A stretch of DNA of 33,778 nt from Qaidamihabitans albus (GTDB lineage Bacteria > Actinomycetota > Actinomycetes > Mycobacteriales > Pseudonocardiaceae): NCBI RefSeq assembly GCF_016464705.1, contig NZ_JAEHOB010000029.1, positions 1 to 33,778 of the forward strand, given 5' to 3'. Below, piece by piece: positions 16,033 to 24,252 of the stretch. Both the position numbers and the translations under genes were made by a program. Under the pieces are notes generated by a model. The model did not search any database. It was not told the DNA's origin and saw only the letters and a list, made by a program, of their open reading frames with translations. The first letter of the stretch is position 1; each line of letters starts with the position of its first letter.

Positions 16033-17205
16033 GTGGCAGCAAAATCCCGAGATACCGAAGTCCGTCTCCAGCGTCCGCGGAACCGCAAACAGCAGATCCT
16101 GACGGCTGCGCGGGATCTGTTCGTAGAGCTGGGTTTCCCGAGCGTCACGATGGCGATGATCGCGGACCGGGTTGGGGTGACGGCGGGTGCCCTGTATCGC
16201 CACTTCGGCAACAAGGCCGATCTCCTTGAGGCGGTCATCGAGGAGAACTTCGGCTGGCTGGGCGACCCGCACGTCCCGGACCGCTTCGATGACGCGATGG
16301 AGTCGTCGATCGCCCAGATCGCGGAGTTCCCCTACCTCAGCGACCTGTGGCTCCATGAGGTCCGTCACCTTTCCGACGACAGCCTCAAGCTTCTCCGTCG
16401 GCGAATGCTGGCGTGGCACATCTCGCTCATGCCCGCCCTGCGCGACCGGCGGCCCGACCTCGATGACGACCAGCTCGACTTGCTGGGCTGGGCGCTGAAG
16501 TCTGTCTTGTCCTGTTTGACTAGACGCTCGCTCCATACCCCCGAGGCAATCCGGCTTCCCTCTGTGAGATCCGCCCTGCAGGCGGTCGCCACGGTGCAGC
16601 TCGTCCCGGTGGGACCACGGGGCGACCCGGCCGGGTCACGGGCGTTCCCGGTGTCGATGCGCGAGCGCCTGCTGGTCGCGGCCTGCGAGCAGTTCGGCTA
16701 CCGCGGGTTCTATGAGACCTCCATGGCAGACATCGCGGCGATGGCCGGGGTCACCGGACCCAATCTCTATGGGTACTTCGACAGTAAAGCCGACCTGTTG
16801 CGGGCCGTGCACGAGCGGGGGACGCACGCGCTATGGCTCGGTCTCGAGGGTGTCTTGTCGTCGGGGCGGCCGGCGCCCGAGCTGCTTCCGGAGGTTGTCC
16901 GCTCGTACGTAGGACTCGCACGGACCTGGTCCTCGACCCTCGGTGATCCGACCGGGGCGGCGGGGGTGGGTGACTACCTGAAGATGGCGCAGCGCGAGTA
17001 CATCGACGAGTGGGTCGCGCTGTTGACAGCCTCGGCGCCCGAGCTCGAGCCCCGCACGGCGCGTCTGAGGGTCCAGATCGCACTTCTCCTTGTCGCGGAC
17101 CTTTACCGCGTTCCGCGCATCTCGTATCGGCAGTCGTTCCAGGAGAACCTCGTGTCCTTGGTCATGACCGTGCTGCACGACGGTGGGCGGGCGCCGTCCA
17201 GCTAG
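16033..17205 (+). CDS. Tandem TetR-family transcriptional regulator (two HTH domains)
   Basis: 390 aa, twice the usual TetR length. Seen: a first helix-turn-helix at residues 16-66 (RKQQILTAARDLFVELGF, IADRVGVTAGALYRHFGNKADLL) with its ligand-domain part, then a second HTH at 209-259 (RERLLVAACEQFGYRGFYETS, IAAMAGVTGPNLYGYFDSKADLL) with another C-terminal domain. Both recognition helices look intact, so a single chain could present two DNA-binding domains. GTG 16033 is the apparent start, with AGGG upstream. Lying between the acyl-CoA synthetase and the P450 operon, it is probably the local acyl-CoA-responsive repressor. Confidence 0.9.
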   Translation: MAAKSRDTEVRLQRPRNRKQQILTAARDLFVELGFPSVTMAMIADRVGVTAGALYRHFGNKADLLEAVIEENFGWLGDPHVPDRFDDAMESSIAQIAEFPYLSDLWLHEVRHLSDDSLKLLRRRMLAWHISLMPALRDRRPDLDDDQLDLLGWALKSVLSCLTRRSLHTPEAIRLPSVRSALQAVATVQLVPVGPRGDPAGSRAFPVSMRERLLVAACEQFGYRGFYETSMADIAAMAGVTGPNLYGYFDSKADLLRAVHERGTHALWLGLEGVLSSGRPAPELLPEVVRSYVGLARTWSSTLGDPTGAAGVGDYLKMAQREYIDEWVALLTASAPELEPRTARLRVQIALLLVADLYRVPRISYRQSFQENLVSLVMTVLHDGGRAPSS

Positions 17206-17390
17206 GCAGCGTGCGCTTCGACAAAATTAAAGTTCACTCTTGTCGCTCTTTCTAGGTCTTACGAGGTTCCTGACCGAAGGTTTGCCTGAGTCTATATTTA
17301 CATGCGGGCGAGTCACCGGCTATGCTGCGGATTGATTCGGACGACCGATCGATCTTGACTCCACGAGGACACGCGCAGGCAGGTGTAGAC
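17206..17390 (+). promoter_or_regulatory. Promoter region of the P450 operon
   Basis: AT-richer leader. CTGACC (17270-17275) and TATATT (17293-17298) are 17 bases apart and could be -35/-10. AAAGTTCACT (17229-17238), related to the shared motif, lies inside a CGACAA/TTGTCG inverted repeat (17219-17245). The next gene starts at 17391. Confidence 0.4.
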
Positions 17391-18650
17391 ATGACCCAGT
17401 CGATCGACGAGCTCTCTCGCACGAACCTCATCAGCCCGGAGATGGCGGCGTCCCCCTTTGGCTTCTACGCCGAGTTGCTCGAGAAGTCACCCGTCCTATG
17501 GAGCGAGCGCCACCGGGCGTGGCTCGTCGGAAGGTACGACGACGTCTCGGCCGCGTTCAGGCATGAGCAGATGGGAGCCGACCGGATCGCGCCCTATCTG
17601 CGCGAGCAGCTCGACGAGGCAGGTCGCGCGCGGTTCGGGCGCATGTTCGAGATCCTCAGCAAGTGGCTGGTCTTCCTCGACCCGCCCGACCACTCGCGAT
17701 TGCGTAAGCTGGTGCACAAGGCCTTCACGCCGCGGGCGGTCAAGGCTCTCCAAGGCAGGATCGAAGAGACCGCCGCCCGGGAGGCGGAAGCCATCAGGGC
17801 TCGCCTCGAGGCAGGCGACGTTGTCGACCTTGTCGCGGACTTCTGCGAAATCATCCCGCCCGCGATCTTCTCCGAAATGTTCGGCTTCTCGCCGGAGGAT
17901 GGCGACCGTCTGAAGACGTGGACCGAGGACCTCGGGATGTTCATCAACGGCGCCCCGGCCGAACCTGGCCGCGACGAGCGCGTGCAGGCTGCGGTCGAGG
18001 GCCTGGAGAAGTACTTCCGCGCCTCGGTCGAGAAATACCGGGCTCACCCCGTGGACAACATCCTCTCGGCGCTCGTGCAGGCCAACGAGGATGGCGACGT
18101 GCTCTCCGACATCGAGCTGATCGCGACCTGTATCACTTTGATCGACGCCGGCTACAAGACGGTCCAGAACGCGATGTGCAACGCGATCTACCTTCTACTC
18201 GAGTCCGAGGACGGGTGGGAGCGTCTCGCGTCCGAGCCGCAGTTGATGACCAGTGCGGTCGAGGAGTGCCTGCGAATGCTCGGGCCTGCCAAGACGACCG
18301 TCCGCCGTGCGAAGGGCGACATCGAGTTCCGGGGAGCCAACATCAAGGACGGGAGTCGGGTCTACCTCATCCTGGCCGCGGCCAATCGCGATCCGAGGCA
18401 GTTCGAGCGTCCGAACGAGTTCGTCATCGACCGGACCGACAACCAGCACCTCGCTTTCGCCCAGGGCATCCACTTCTGCCTTGGCTCGGCTTTGGCGCGG
18501 CTGGAGTTGACCAGCAGCCTGGCTGAGCTGGTCAACCGCGTCCCGCGGCCCGAGCTCGCTATCCCGGCCGAGGGGCTCCCCTGGCACCGGGTGCTGCTAC
18601 TCAGCGGCCTCCAGGAGCTGCCGGTGCGCCGAGCGGGTGTCAGGACGTGA
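17391..18650 (+). CDS. Cytochrome P450
   Basis: 419 aa soluble bacterial class I P450, a heme monooxygenase likely to hydroxylate the pathway substrate. Seen: FLDPPDHSRLRKLVHKAF (C helix), the I helix IDAGYKTVQN, EECLR (Glu 292, Arg 295), and the heme loop FAQGIHFCLGSALAR with Cys 363 as ligand. In the I helix the usual acidic residue before the conserved Thr is Lys 256, which is unusual. ATG 17391 is chosen because AGG lies close upstream and the length then fits the family; ATG 17322 would add 23 unconserved residues. Its stop overlaps the ferredoxin start (GTGA), a common P450-ferredoxin arrangement. The substrate is unknown. Confidence 0.95.
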   Translation: MTQSIDELSRTNLISPEMAASPFGFYAELLEKSPVLWSERHRAWLVGRYDDVSAAFRHEQMGADRIAPYLREQLDEAGRARFGRMFEILSKWLVFLDPPDHSRLRKLVHKAFTPRAVKALQGRIEETAAREAEAIRARLEAGDVVDLVADFCEIIPPAIFSEMFGFSPEDGDRLKTWTEDLGMFINGAPAEPGRDERVQAAVEGLEKYFRASVEKYRAHPVDNILSALVQANEDGDVLSDIELIATCITLIDAGYKTVQNAMCNAIYLLLESEDGWERLASEPQLMTSAVEECLRMLGPAKTTVRRAKGDIEFRGANIKDGSRVYLILAAANRDPRQFERPNEFVIDRTDNQHLAFAQGIHFCLGSALARLELTSSLAELVNRVPRPELAIPAEGLPWHRVLLLSGLQELPVRRAGVRT

Positions 18651-18859
18651 GCGGCTCGGAACGGCGGGTGGTCGTCGACCGTGCCGTGTGCGTCGGCTCG
18701 ACCACGTGCGTCAACGTAGCGGGCGGCTCCTTCGAGATCGACGAGACTGACGGCAAGGCCCGGGTCCTGACGCCGGGTGCGGCCACCATGGACGAGGTTC
18801 TCGATGCGGTCGACAGCTGCCCGGTAGCGGCCATCTCCTTCGAGGGAGAGGACAAGTGA
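18647..18859 (+). CDS. Ferredoxin, [3Fe-4S] type
   Basis: 70 aa electron carrier for the preceding P450. Seen: CVGSTTC (Cys 15 and 21), with a serine where a fourth cluster cysteine would sit, and SCPVAAI with the third cysteine near residue 56. The three-cysteine pattern is typical of P450-linked 3Fe-4S ferredoxins. GTG 18647 and the stop both overlap neighbouring genes by four bases, so it is locked into the operon. Confidence 0.92.
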   Translation: MSGSERRVVVDRAVCVGSTTCVNVAGGSFEIDETDGKARVLTPGAATMDEVLDAVDSCPVAAISFEGEDK

Positions 18860-20250
18860 CCCACAAGCTGCTTGCCTATGCGACTTACCGCCCGCATTAC
18901 ACGTTGCCCCGCAGTGTGGTCAACGCTGCGTTGACCGGCGTCGCCCGCGGATCCGGTGAGCGCACCGTCGCCGGGTACGACGAGGACGCCGTCAGCATGG
19001 CTGTGGCCGCCACCCGGCGTCTCGGCGCCGGTGTCAGGAGCGCTGACCAACTCTACTTCGGTACGGCGACCTCGCCCTTGCTGGACAAGTCCTGCTCGCT
19101 GATCGTGCACGCCGCCAGCTCCATGCACGACCGGGCATTCACCCTCGACGTAACCGGGCTGCGTGCCGGCTTCGGCGTTCTCAAGTCGGCCTCGACGACC
19201 GGCGGTGTCGCCGCGATGGCGGATATGCGCACGGGTCGGCCTGGGTCCGCGGTGGAGCTCGAGGGGGGCGACGGCGCCGCCGCGTTCCTGTTCGGTGAGG
19301 GGGCGGACGCAGTGGCGGAGGTGCTCGGATCGGCCTCGGTGCCGATGGAGGTGATGGACGCTTGGCGAGTGCCGGGCACCAGCCACGCACTCGTCGGCGA
19401 GGACCGCTTCGTTGACCATGCGCTGGGACGTGCGGTCCGCGAGGTCGTCTCTGAGGTCGCCAAGGCCACGGGTCAAACTGATCCGCCGACCACCTCGGTC
19501 GTCTCCACGCTGAACCGTCGCCTGGCCGGAGCATTGGCGGCGTCGATCAGGCCCGACGGCTTCACCGACGTACAGGCCGTCCATCGGGAGACGACTGGCT
19601 ATTGCGGGGCCGCCGACATTGGGCTTCTGCTCGCCGACGCGCTCGATGCGGCGGTGGCCGGGGATACCGTCCTCGCGGTCTCGGCAGGGGGTGGCGCCGA
19701 CGCGTTGCTGCTGCGTGCCTTGAAGGACGGGCCCCTCGCAGGCGTCGGCGGCGCGGGCCGGCGCCGCCCGCCGGGAGAGGCGATCGGCTACTATCAGTAC
19801 CTCACCTGGCGCGGGGAGATCGGTCGCGAGCCGGCGCGTCGTCCGGCACGACCTTCGGTCGCGCCCCCTCCGTCCTTCCGCGACAGCGACTGGAAGTTCG
19901 GCCTCGTAGGATCCGAATGCCTGGAGTGCGGCAAGGTTTACCTCCCGCCCCAACGGGTCTGCCGGTGCGGCGCGGTCGACGAGGTCAGACCCTTCCCGGT
20001 CGCTGACCTGACGGGAACGGTCGTGGCGCACACGACCGACGGCGTCTCGGACAGCCCGAACCCGCCCTCGCTCGCCGCCCTCGTCGACTTCGGGACGACA
20101 GGTCGTCTGCTGCTCGAGGTCGCGGATGCGAGACCGTCCGAGATCACCGACGGCACGGAGGTCGAGATGACGTTCCGGCGCACGTATGCCGTTGACGGCG
20201 TACCCAACTATTTCTGGAAGGCCCGTCCGAAGAACAGGAGCTCGAAGTGA
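18856..20250 (+). CDS. HMG-CoA synthase-like protein fused to a DUF35 (zinc-ribbon/OB-fold) domain
   Basis: 464 aa. Residues 1 to about 320 resemble HMG-CoA synthases of the thiolase superfamily: GYDEDAVSMAVAATRRL, YFGTATSPLLDKS, GDGAAAFLFG, GYCGAADIGLLLADAL and GGGADALLLRAL. At the position of the catalytic cysteine (archaeal type ACKAGT) the sequence is LRAGF, so the nucleophile appears absent. Residues from about 340 form a rubredoxin-like zinc ribbon CLECGKVYLPPQRVCRCG followed by an OB fold (ADLTGTVVAHTT...PSLAALVDF), that is DUF35, a partner domain of thiolases. GTG 18856 and the stop overlap neighbours by four bases. The adjacent thiolase is the probable partner; a scaffold or C-C cleaving role is inferred. 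Confidence 0.85.
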   Translation: MTHKLLAYATYRPHYTLPRSVVNAALTGVARGSGERTVAGYDEDAVSMAVAATRRLGAGVRSADQLYFGTATSPLLDKSCSLIVHAASSMHDRAFTLDVTGLRAGFGVLKSASTTGGVAAMADMRTGRPGSAVELEGGDGAAAFLFGEGADAVAEVLGSASVPMEVMDAWRVPGTSHALVGEDRFVDHALGRAVREVVSEVAKATGQTDPPTTSVVSTLNRRLAGALAASIRPDGFTDVQAVHRETTGYCGAADIGLLLADALDAAVAGDTVLAVSAGGGADALLLRALKDGPLAGVGGAGRRRPPGEAIGYYQYLTWRGEIGREPARRPARPSVAPPPSFRDSDWKFGLVGSECLECGKVYLPPQRVCRCGAVDEVRPFPVADLTGTVVAHTTDGVSDSPNPPSLAALVDFGTTGRLLLEVADARPSEITDGTEVEMTFRRTYAVDGVPNYFWKARPKNRSSK

Positions 20251-21431
20251 CTCGCAGCCTCTGCGACCGCGTCGCCATCGTCGGAATGGGATGCACCAAG
20301 TTCGGTGAGCTCTGGGACACGTCGGCCGACGACCTGCTCGTCGAGGCCACGCACCAGGCCATCGGCTCGGTGCCAGGTCTCACGAAGGACGGCATCGACG
20401 CCTATTGGTACTCGACCTTCGCATCCGGACACGCCGGTCTCCCGCTTGCCAAGGCGCTGAAGGTCGAGCGGCCTGTGACACGGGTCGAGAACTACTGCGC
20501 CAGTGGGTCCGATGCGTTCCGCAACGCGGCCTTCGCCGTCGCTGCCGGGGTCTATGACGTGGCGATGGCCGTCGGTGTCGAGAAGTTGAAGGACAGCGGC
20601 TACTCGGGTCTGACGGTCAACGAGCCACCCGGTAACAACACAGGCCCGGAGGTCAGCTCTCCCGCGATCTACGCGCTGCTCCCGTCGACGTACAGCAAGG
20701 CCTACGACGTGGCTCCGGGCGATGTTCGACAGGCACTGACCCACATCGCCTGGCGCAACCACTCCAACGGGGCCAAGAACCCCGACCGAGCGCAGTACAC
20801 GTCCGTCGTGCCGAAGGAGAAGATCGAGAAGGCGCCCAAGGTCGCAGGTGATCTCGGGGTGTTCGACTGCTCGGGAGTCGCCGATGGAGCGGCTGCTGCG
20901 ATCATCGTCCGGGCCGAGGATGCGCTGAAGTACACCGACAAGCCCGTCTACCTCAAGGGCATGTCGTTGTACGCCGGCATGAGCAACGGTGCCGCGACGG
21001 CGGGCGAGCGACACGCGTCGTTCCCGGAAGTCGTCGCCTGTGCGGCCCAGGTGTACACGGAGGCCGGGATCACCGACCCGCGAAGCCAGCTCTCGATGGC
21101 CGAGGTCCACGACTGCTTCACGCCGACCGAGATGATCCTCATGGAGGACCTGGGGTTCTCCGAACGTGGTCAGGCATGGAAGGACGTCCTCAACGGCGAC
21201 TTCGACCTCGACGGCGTGCTGGCCGTCAACCCCGATGGCGGGCTGAAGTCGTTCGGGCACCCGGTCGGGGCCAGTGGCCTGCGCATGATCTTCGAGCTGT
21301 GGTTGCAGTTCCGCGGCGAGGCCGGGCCACGGCAGCTCACCGACCCGGAACTCGGGCTCGCCCACAACATGGGAGGGTTCCCCGGCGAGTTCATCTCCTT
21401 CATCAGCATCTTCGGCAAGGAGCTCGGGTGA
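20247..21431 (+). CDS. Thiolase family protein (SCP2/lipid-transfer type)
   Basis: 394 aa. Seen: a nucleophile context ENYCASGSDAFRNA (Cys 84), HDCFTPTEM, and SFGHPVGASGLR with the catalytic His. The usual C-terminal GGACVV segment, whose cysteine is the second catalytic residue, is replaced by NMGGFPGEFIS. This pattern is closer to archaeal-type thiolases that work in a complex with HMG-CoA synthase and DUF35 than to degradative SCP2 thiolases. It is encoded directly after the HMGCS-DUF35 fusion with a GTGA overlap, supporting a joint complex. It could act as a thiolase or as a retro-aldolase. Confidence 0.9.
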   Translation: MTRSLCDRVAIVGMGCTKFGELWDTSADDLLVEATHQAIGSVPGLTKDGIDAYWYSTFASGHAGLPLAKALKVERPVTRVENYCASGSDAFRNAAFAVAAGVYDVAMAVGVEKLKDSGYSGLTVNEPPGNNTGPEVSSPAIYALLPSTYSKAYDVAPGDVRQALTHIAWRNHSNGAKNPDRAQYTSVVPKEKIEKAPKVAGDLGVFDCSGVADGAAAAIIVRAEDALKYTDKPVYLKGMSLYAGMSNGAATAGERHASFPEVVACAAQVYTEAGITDPRSQLSMAEVHDCFTPTEMILMEDLGFSERGQAWKDVLNGDFDLDGVLAVNPDGGLKSFGHPVGASGLRMIFELWLQFRGEAGPRQLTDPELGLAHNMGGFPGEFISFISIFGKELG

Positions 21432-22315
21432 TGGCGGGGAGCCCAATCCCGGATCCGGTCCCGGGCCGGACGAGGGTGCTCGTTGTCGGGGCGGGGCTGA
21501 TGGGGGCCGGGATCGCCCAGACCGCTGCCATGGCGGGCTACGACGTGGAGGTCGTCGACCAGAGCGCGTCGTTCCTCACGACCGCCCAGAGTCGGGTCCG
21601 TGACAGCCTCGACCGGTTCGCACGGCGACCGGAATATGGGGGCGACGCCCCGCACGCCGTGGCGGATCGCATCGTCTGGTCCACCGACCTCGAGCGGGCA
21701 GCGGGGATTTCCGACCTGGTCATCGAGGCCATTAGCGAGGACCTCGAGGCCAAGCAGTCGCTCTTCCAGGACCTCGCGGACTGGACGGCGGACACGGTCC
21801 TCCTGGCGACCAACACCTCCCAGTTCCCGATCGGGAAGGTCGCGGCGACCTGCCAAGCTCCGGAGCGCGTCGCGGGCATGCACTGGTCGAACCCGCCCCC
21901 GATGATGCCGCTGGTCGAGGTCATTCGCGCGGATGCTTCCGAGCCGTCCGCGGTCACGGCCGCACAGGCTTTCGTGAGGACCTGCGGCAAGGAGGTGGTG
22001 ACCTGCGAGAAGGACGTGCCCGGGTTCATCGCGAACCGGTTCAGCGGAGCGCTGTTCACCGAAGCCATGCGGCTGGTCGACGAGGGTGTCGCCGATCCGG
22101 CCGACATCGATGCGGTCGCCCGGCTGGTGCTCGGTCATCGGATGGGTCCGATCGAGACCTTGGACTTCGTTGGTCTGGACACCGCGCTCAGGGGCTTCAC
22201 CACGATGAACGCGTACTACGGCGGCGGCCGGTTCTATCCGCCGCCGGTGCTCGCAGAGCTCGTGTCGCAAGGTCATTTCGGGCGCAAAACCGGTTCTGGC
22301 TTCTACCAGGAGTGA
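21431..22315 (+). CDS. 3-hydroxyacyl-CoA dehydrogenase (HAD superfamily, NAD-binding)
   Basis: 294 aa. Oxidises 3-hydroxyacyl-CoA to 3-ketoacyl-CoA with NAD. Seen: dinucleotide motif VVGAGLMGAGIAQ (from residue 18), VIEAISEDLEAKQSLF, and the catalytic set Ser 130 (NTSQ), His 151 (GMHWSNPPP), Glu 163 (PLVEVI) and Asn 202 (FIANR), then a C-terminal dimerisation domain ending HFGRKTGSGFY. ATG 21431 shares one base with the thiolase stop (TGATG). A second, degenerate member lies at 23397. Confidence 0.94.
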   Translation: MAGSPIPDPVPGRTRVLVVGAGLMGAGIAQTAAMAGYDVEVVDQSASFLTTAQSRVRDSLDRFARRPEYGGDAPHAVADRIVWSTDLERAAGISDLVIEAISEDLEAKQSLFQDLADWTADTVLLATNTSQFPIGKVAATCQAPERVAGMHWSNPPPMMPLVEVIRADASEPSAVTAAQAFVRTCGKEVVTCEKDVPGFIANRFSGALFTEAMRLVDEGVADPADIDAVARLVLGHRMGPIETLDFVGLDTALRGFTTMNAYYGGGRFYPPPVLAELVSQGHFGRKTGSGFYQE

Positions 22316-22320
22316 CGAGC

Positions 22321-23351
22321 ATGGGACGGACCGACACGGCGACGCACTTCTCCGGGCAACAGCGAATGTCGAAGGTTCATCAGGTGTCCACACACACGAG
22401 CAGGGCGCGATCAGAGCTCCATGAGGTCGTCGCCACGGTTGCCCGTCGCGAGACTGTTGCGCGCGACGTCGTCTCGCTGACCTTTTCCCTTCCCGAGGGC
22501 GTCGCCTGGTCCTGGCAGCCCGGGGACCACATCGACGTCGAGGTGCCCGGAGGCGACTTTCGTCAGTACTCGCTGTGCGGACCGATCGACGAGCAGTCGC
22601 AGCTCACCATCGCGGTCCTGCGTGAGCAGGATAGCCGCGGGGGGCGTCCTATCTCCACGCCGTGACGACGGGCGACTCGGTTCTGATTCGTGGGCCGCGC
22701 CCGAACTTCCCTCTGGTCTCGGCCAGTACCTATCGGTTCATGGCAGGAGGGATCGGTATCACCCCGATCGTCACCATGATCAGGGCCGCCGAGCTCGAGG
22801 GCACGCCCTGGACGCTCCTGTACGGCGGGCGCAGCCGCGACTCCATGGCTTTTCTGGACGAGCTCGCCCAGTACGGCGACCGCGTCTGCATCGTTCCCGA
22901 GGACGAGCAGGGACGGTTGCCGCTGCAGGACTGGCTCGCGCTGCCCGAACCGGACAGTCTGGTGTACTGCTGCGGTCCGCCCGGTCTGCTCGATGCGGTC
23001 GAGCAGCAGTGCGCGACCTGGCCGAGCGGGTCGCTGCATATTGAGCGGTTCACTCCGCGCGAGGTGGGGGCCCCGGTGCTGGACGAGCCGTTCGAGGTCG
23101 AGCTTGTCAAGACTGGGACAACGATCGTCGTGGAACCCGGCACGTCGATCCTCGACGCTGTCGCCCGGTCGGGAGTGCCCACCCTCTCGGCGTGCCAGGA
23201 GGGGACGTGCGGCACCTGTGAGACCGCTGTCCTGGAAGGCATCCCCGAGCACCGCGACTCAGTCCTCGACGACGAGGAACGGGCCGCGAACGACTACATG
23301 ATGATCTGCGTCTCGCGATCACTCACCCCCCGACTCAAGCTCGACCTGTGA
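22321..23351 (+). pseudogene. PDR-type oxidoreductase (flavin plus 2Fe-2S), interrupted by a frameshift
   Basis: A phthalate-dioxygenase-reductase-like electron transfer protein of about 343 aa if read continuously. The first part (22321 to about 22644) has the flavin domain with FRQYSLCGP. The second part (about 22644-23351) has the pyridine-nucleotide domain MAGGIGITPIVTMI, YCCGPPGLLDAV and a C-terminal plant-type 2Fe-2S domain with CQEGTCGTC and ICVSRS. The two halves are in different frames. Adding one G to the six-G run 22639-22644 restores RGGASYLHAVTTGDSV, the expected family junction. The first frame stops at 22665. ATG 22321 has GGAG eight bases upstream. It would be the natural reductase for the P450/ferredoxin pair. 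A sequencing error, a real mutation or slippage cannot be told apart here. Confidence 0.85.
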
Positions 23352-23396
23352 TCCACGACGTACAACACGGCCCTCCGCGGCCGGAAGGAGTCACGC

Positions 23397-24164
23397 GTGC
23401 ATGATGTGAAACGAGTGCTCGTCGCCGGTATGGGCATGATCGCGGACGCCGTCGGCGACACCTGCGCGCGCGCTGGCTTCGACGTCGCCGTCCTCGACCC
23501 GACGAAGGAAGTCACCGATCTCGACGCGGCCGCCGGTCGCGTCGACGTCGTGATCGACGTTGCCGACGAAACGCGAGCGTCGAAGCAGCGGCTCCTCCAG
23601 CAACTCGACGCACGGTGCTCTCCTGACGTGCTCCTCGCGACGAGCACGTGTCACCACCAGGTGGGGCGGATCGCCGAGCGCTGCGCTCACCCCGAGCGCG
23701 TCCTGGGCATGCAGTGGTCAACGTCGTCAGCCGGTCTGACGCGGCTGGTGGAGATCGTCCCGACTGCGCAGAGCTCGCGGGCCGCGGTATCGACGGCCGT
23801 GCAGCTCGTCGAGGCGTGCGGGTGTTGCGCCGTCGTGTACCACCGCGACGTCCCCGGCGCGGTGGCGAACAGGCTCCGGATGGCGATGTTCATGGAAGCC
23901 ATTCGCCTGGTCGACGAGGGCGTGGCATCGGTCGAGGACGTCGACCAGGTCGCCCGCGGGATGTACCGCCACGCGACGGGTCCGCTCGAGCTCCTCGACC
24001 GCACCGGTCTCGACAAGGTAGCGGCCGCATCCGCGGCGATGGCTACCTTCTACGACGACGACCGGTTCGCCGCGGCCCCGCTGCTCGCGACGATGTTGGC
24101 CCACGGTCGGTACGGGCGTGAGTGCGGCCGGGGCTTCTATGAGTACGCGTCGACGGACCATTAG
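23397..24164 (+). CDS. 3-hydroxyacyl-CoA dehydrogenase-like protein lacking catalytic residues
   Basis: 255 aa paralogue of the gene at 21431, recognisable from [42 protein letters not shown] and [13 protein letters not shown]. Aligned to that paralogue, the catalytic His is Gln 106, the Ser is Cys 85, the NPPP loop is TSSA, and the last Gly of the dinucleotide motif is Ala (GMGMIA, residues 11-16). Glu and Asn equivalents remain. It is also shorter, with a loop missing after the second strand. It therefore may not dehydrogenate and could bind or stabilise a partner, or be decaying. GTG 23397 has GGAAGGAG six bases upstream, so it is well translated. Confidence 0.85.
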   Translation: MHDVKRVLVAGMGMIADAVGDTCARAGFDVAVLDPTKEVTDLDAAAGRVDVVIDVADETRASKQRLLQQLDARCSPDVLLATSTCHHQVGRIAERCAHPERVLGMQWSTSSAGLTRLVEIVPTAQSSRAAVSTAVQLVEACGCCAVVYHRDVPGAVANRLRMAMFMEAIRLVDEGVASVEDVDQVARGMYRHATGPLELLDRTGLDKVAAASAAMATFYDDDRFAAAPLLATMLAHGRYGRECGRGFYEYASTDH

Positions 24165-24252
24165 CAGCCGGCCGCTGCCGAAGCTCCGCGGACACGGCCG
24201 CCCGCAGGCCACCGCTCGACTTGTCCCGATCTCCCTGCCGAAAGGTCAACCG

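Noticed and set aside
14423-16042. Long minus-strand open frame opposite the acyl-CoA synthetase
   Set aside because: Antisense shadow of a clear AMP-forming ligase, with no domain and no convincing ribosome site.
18640-20031. Long minus-strand open frame opposite the ferredoxin and HMGCS-DUF35 genes
   Set aside because: The plus strand has overlapping, family-matching genes with coupled starts; the antisense translation has no recognisable domain.
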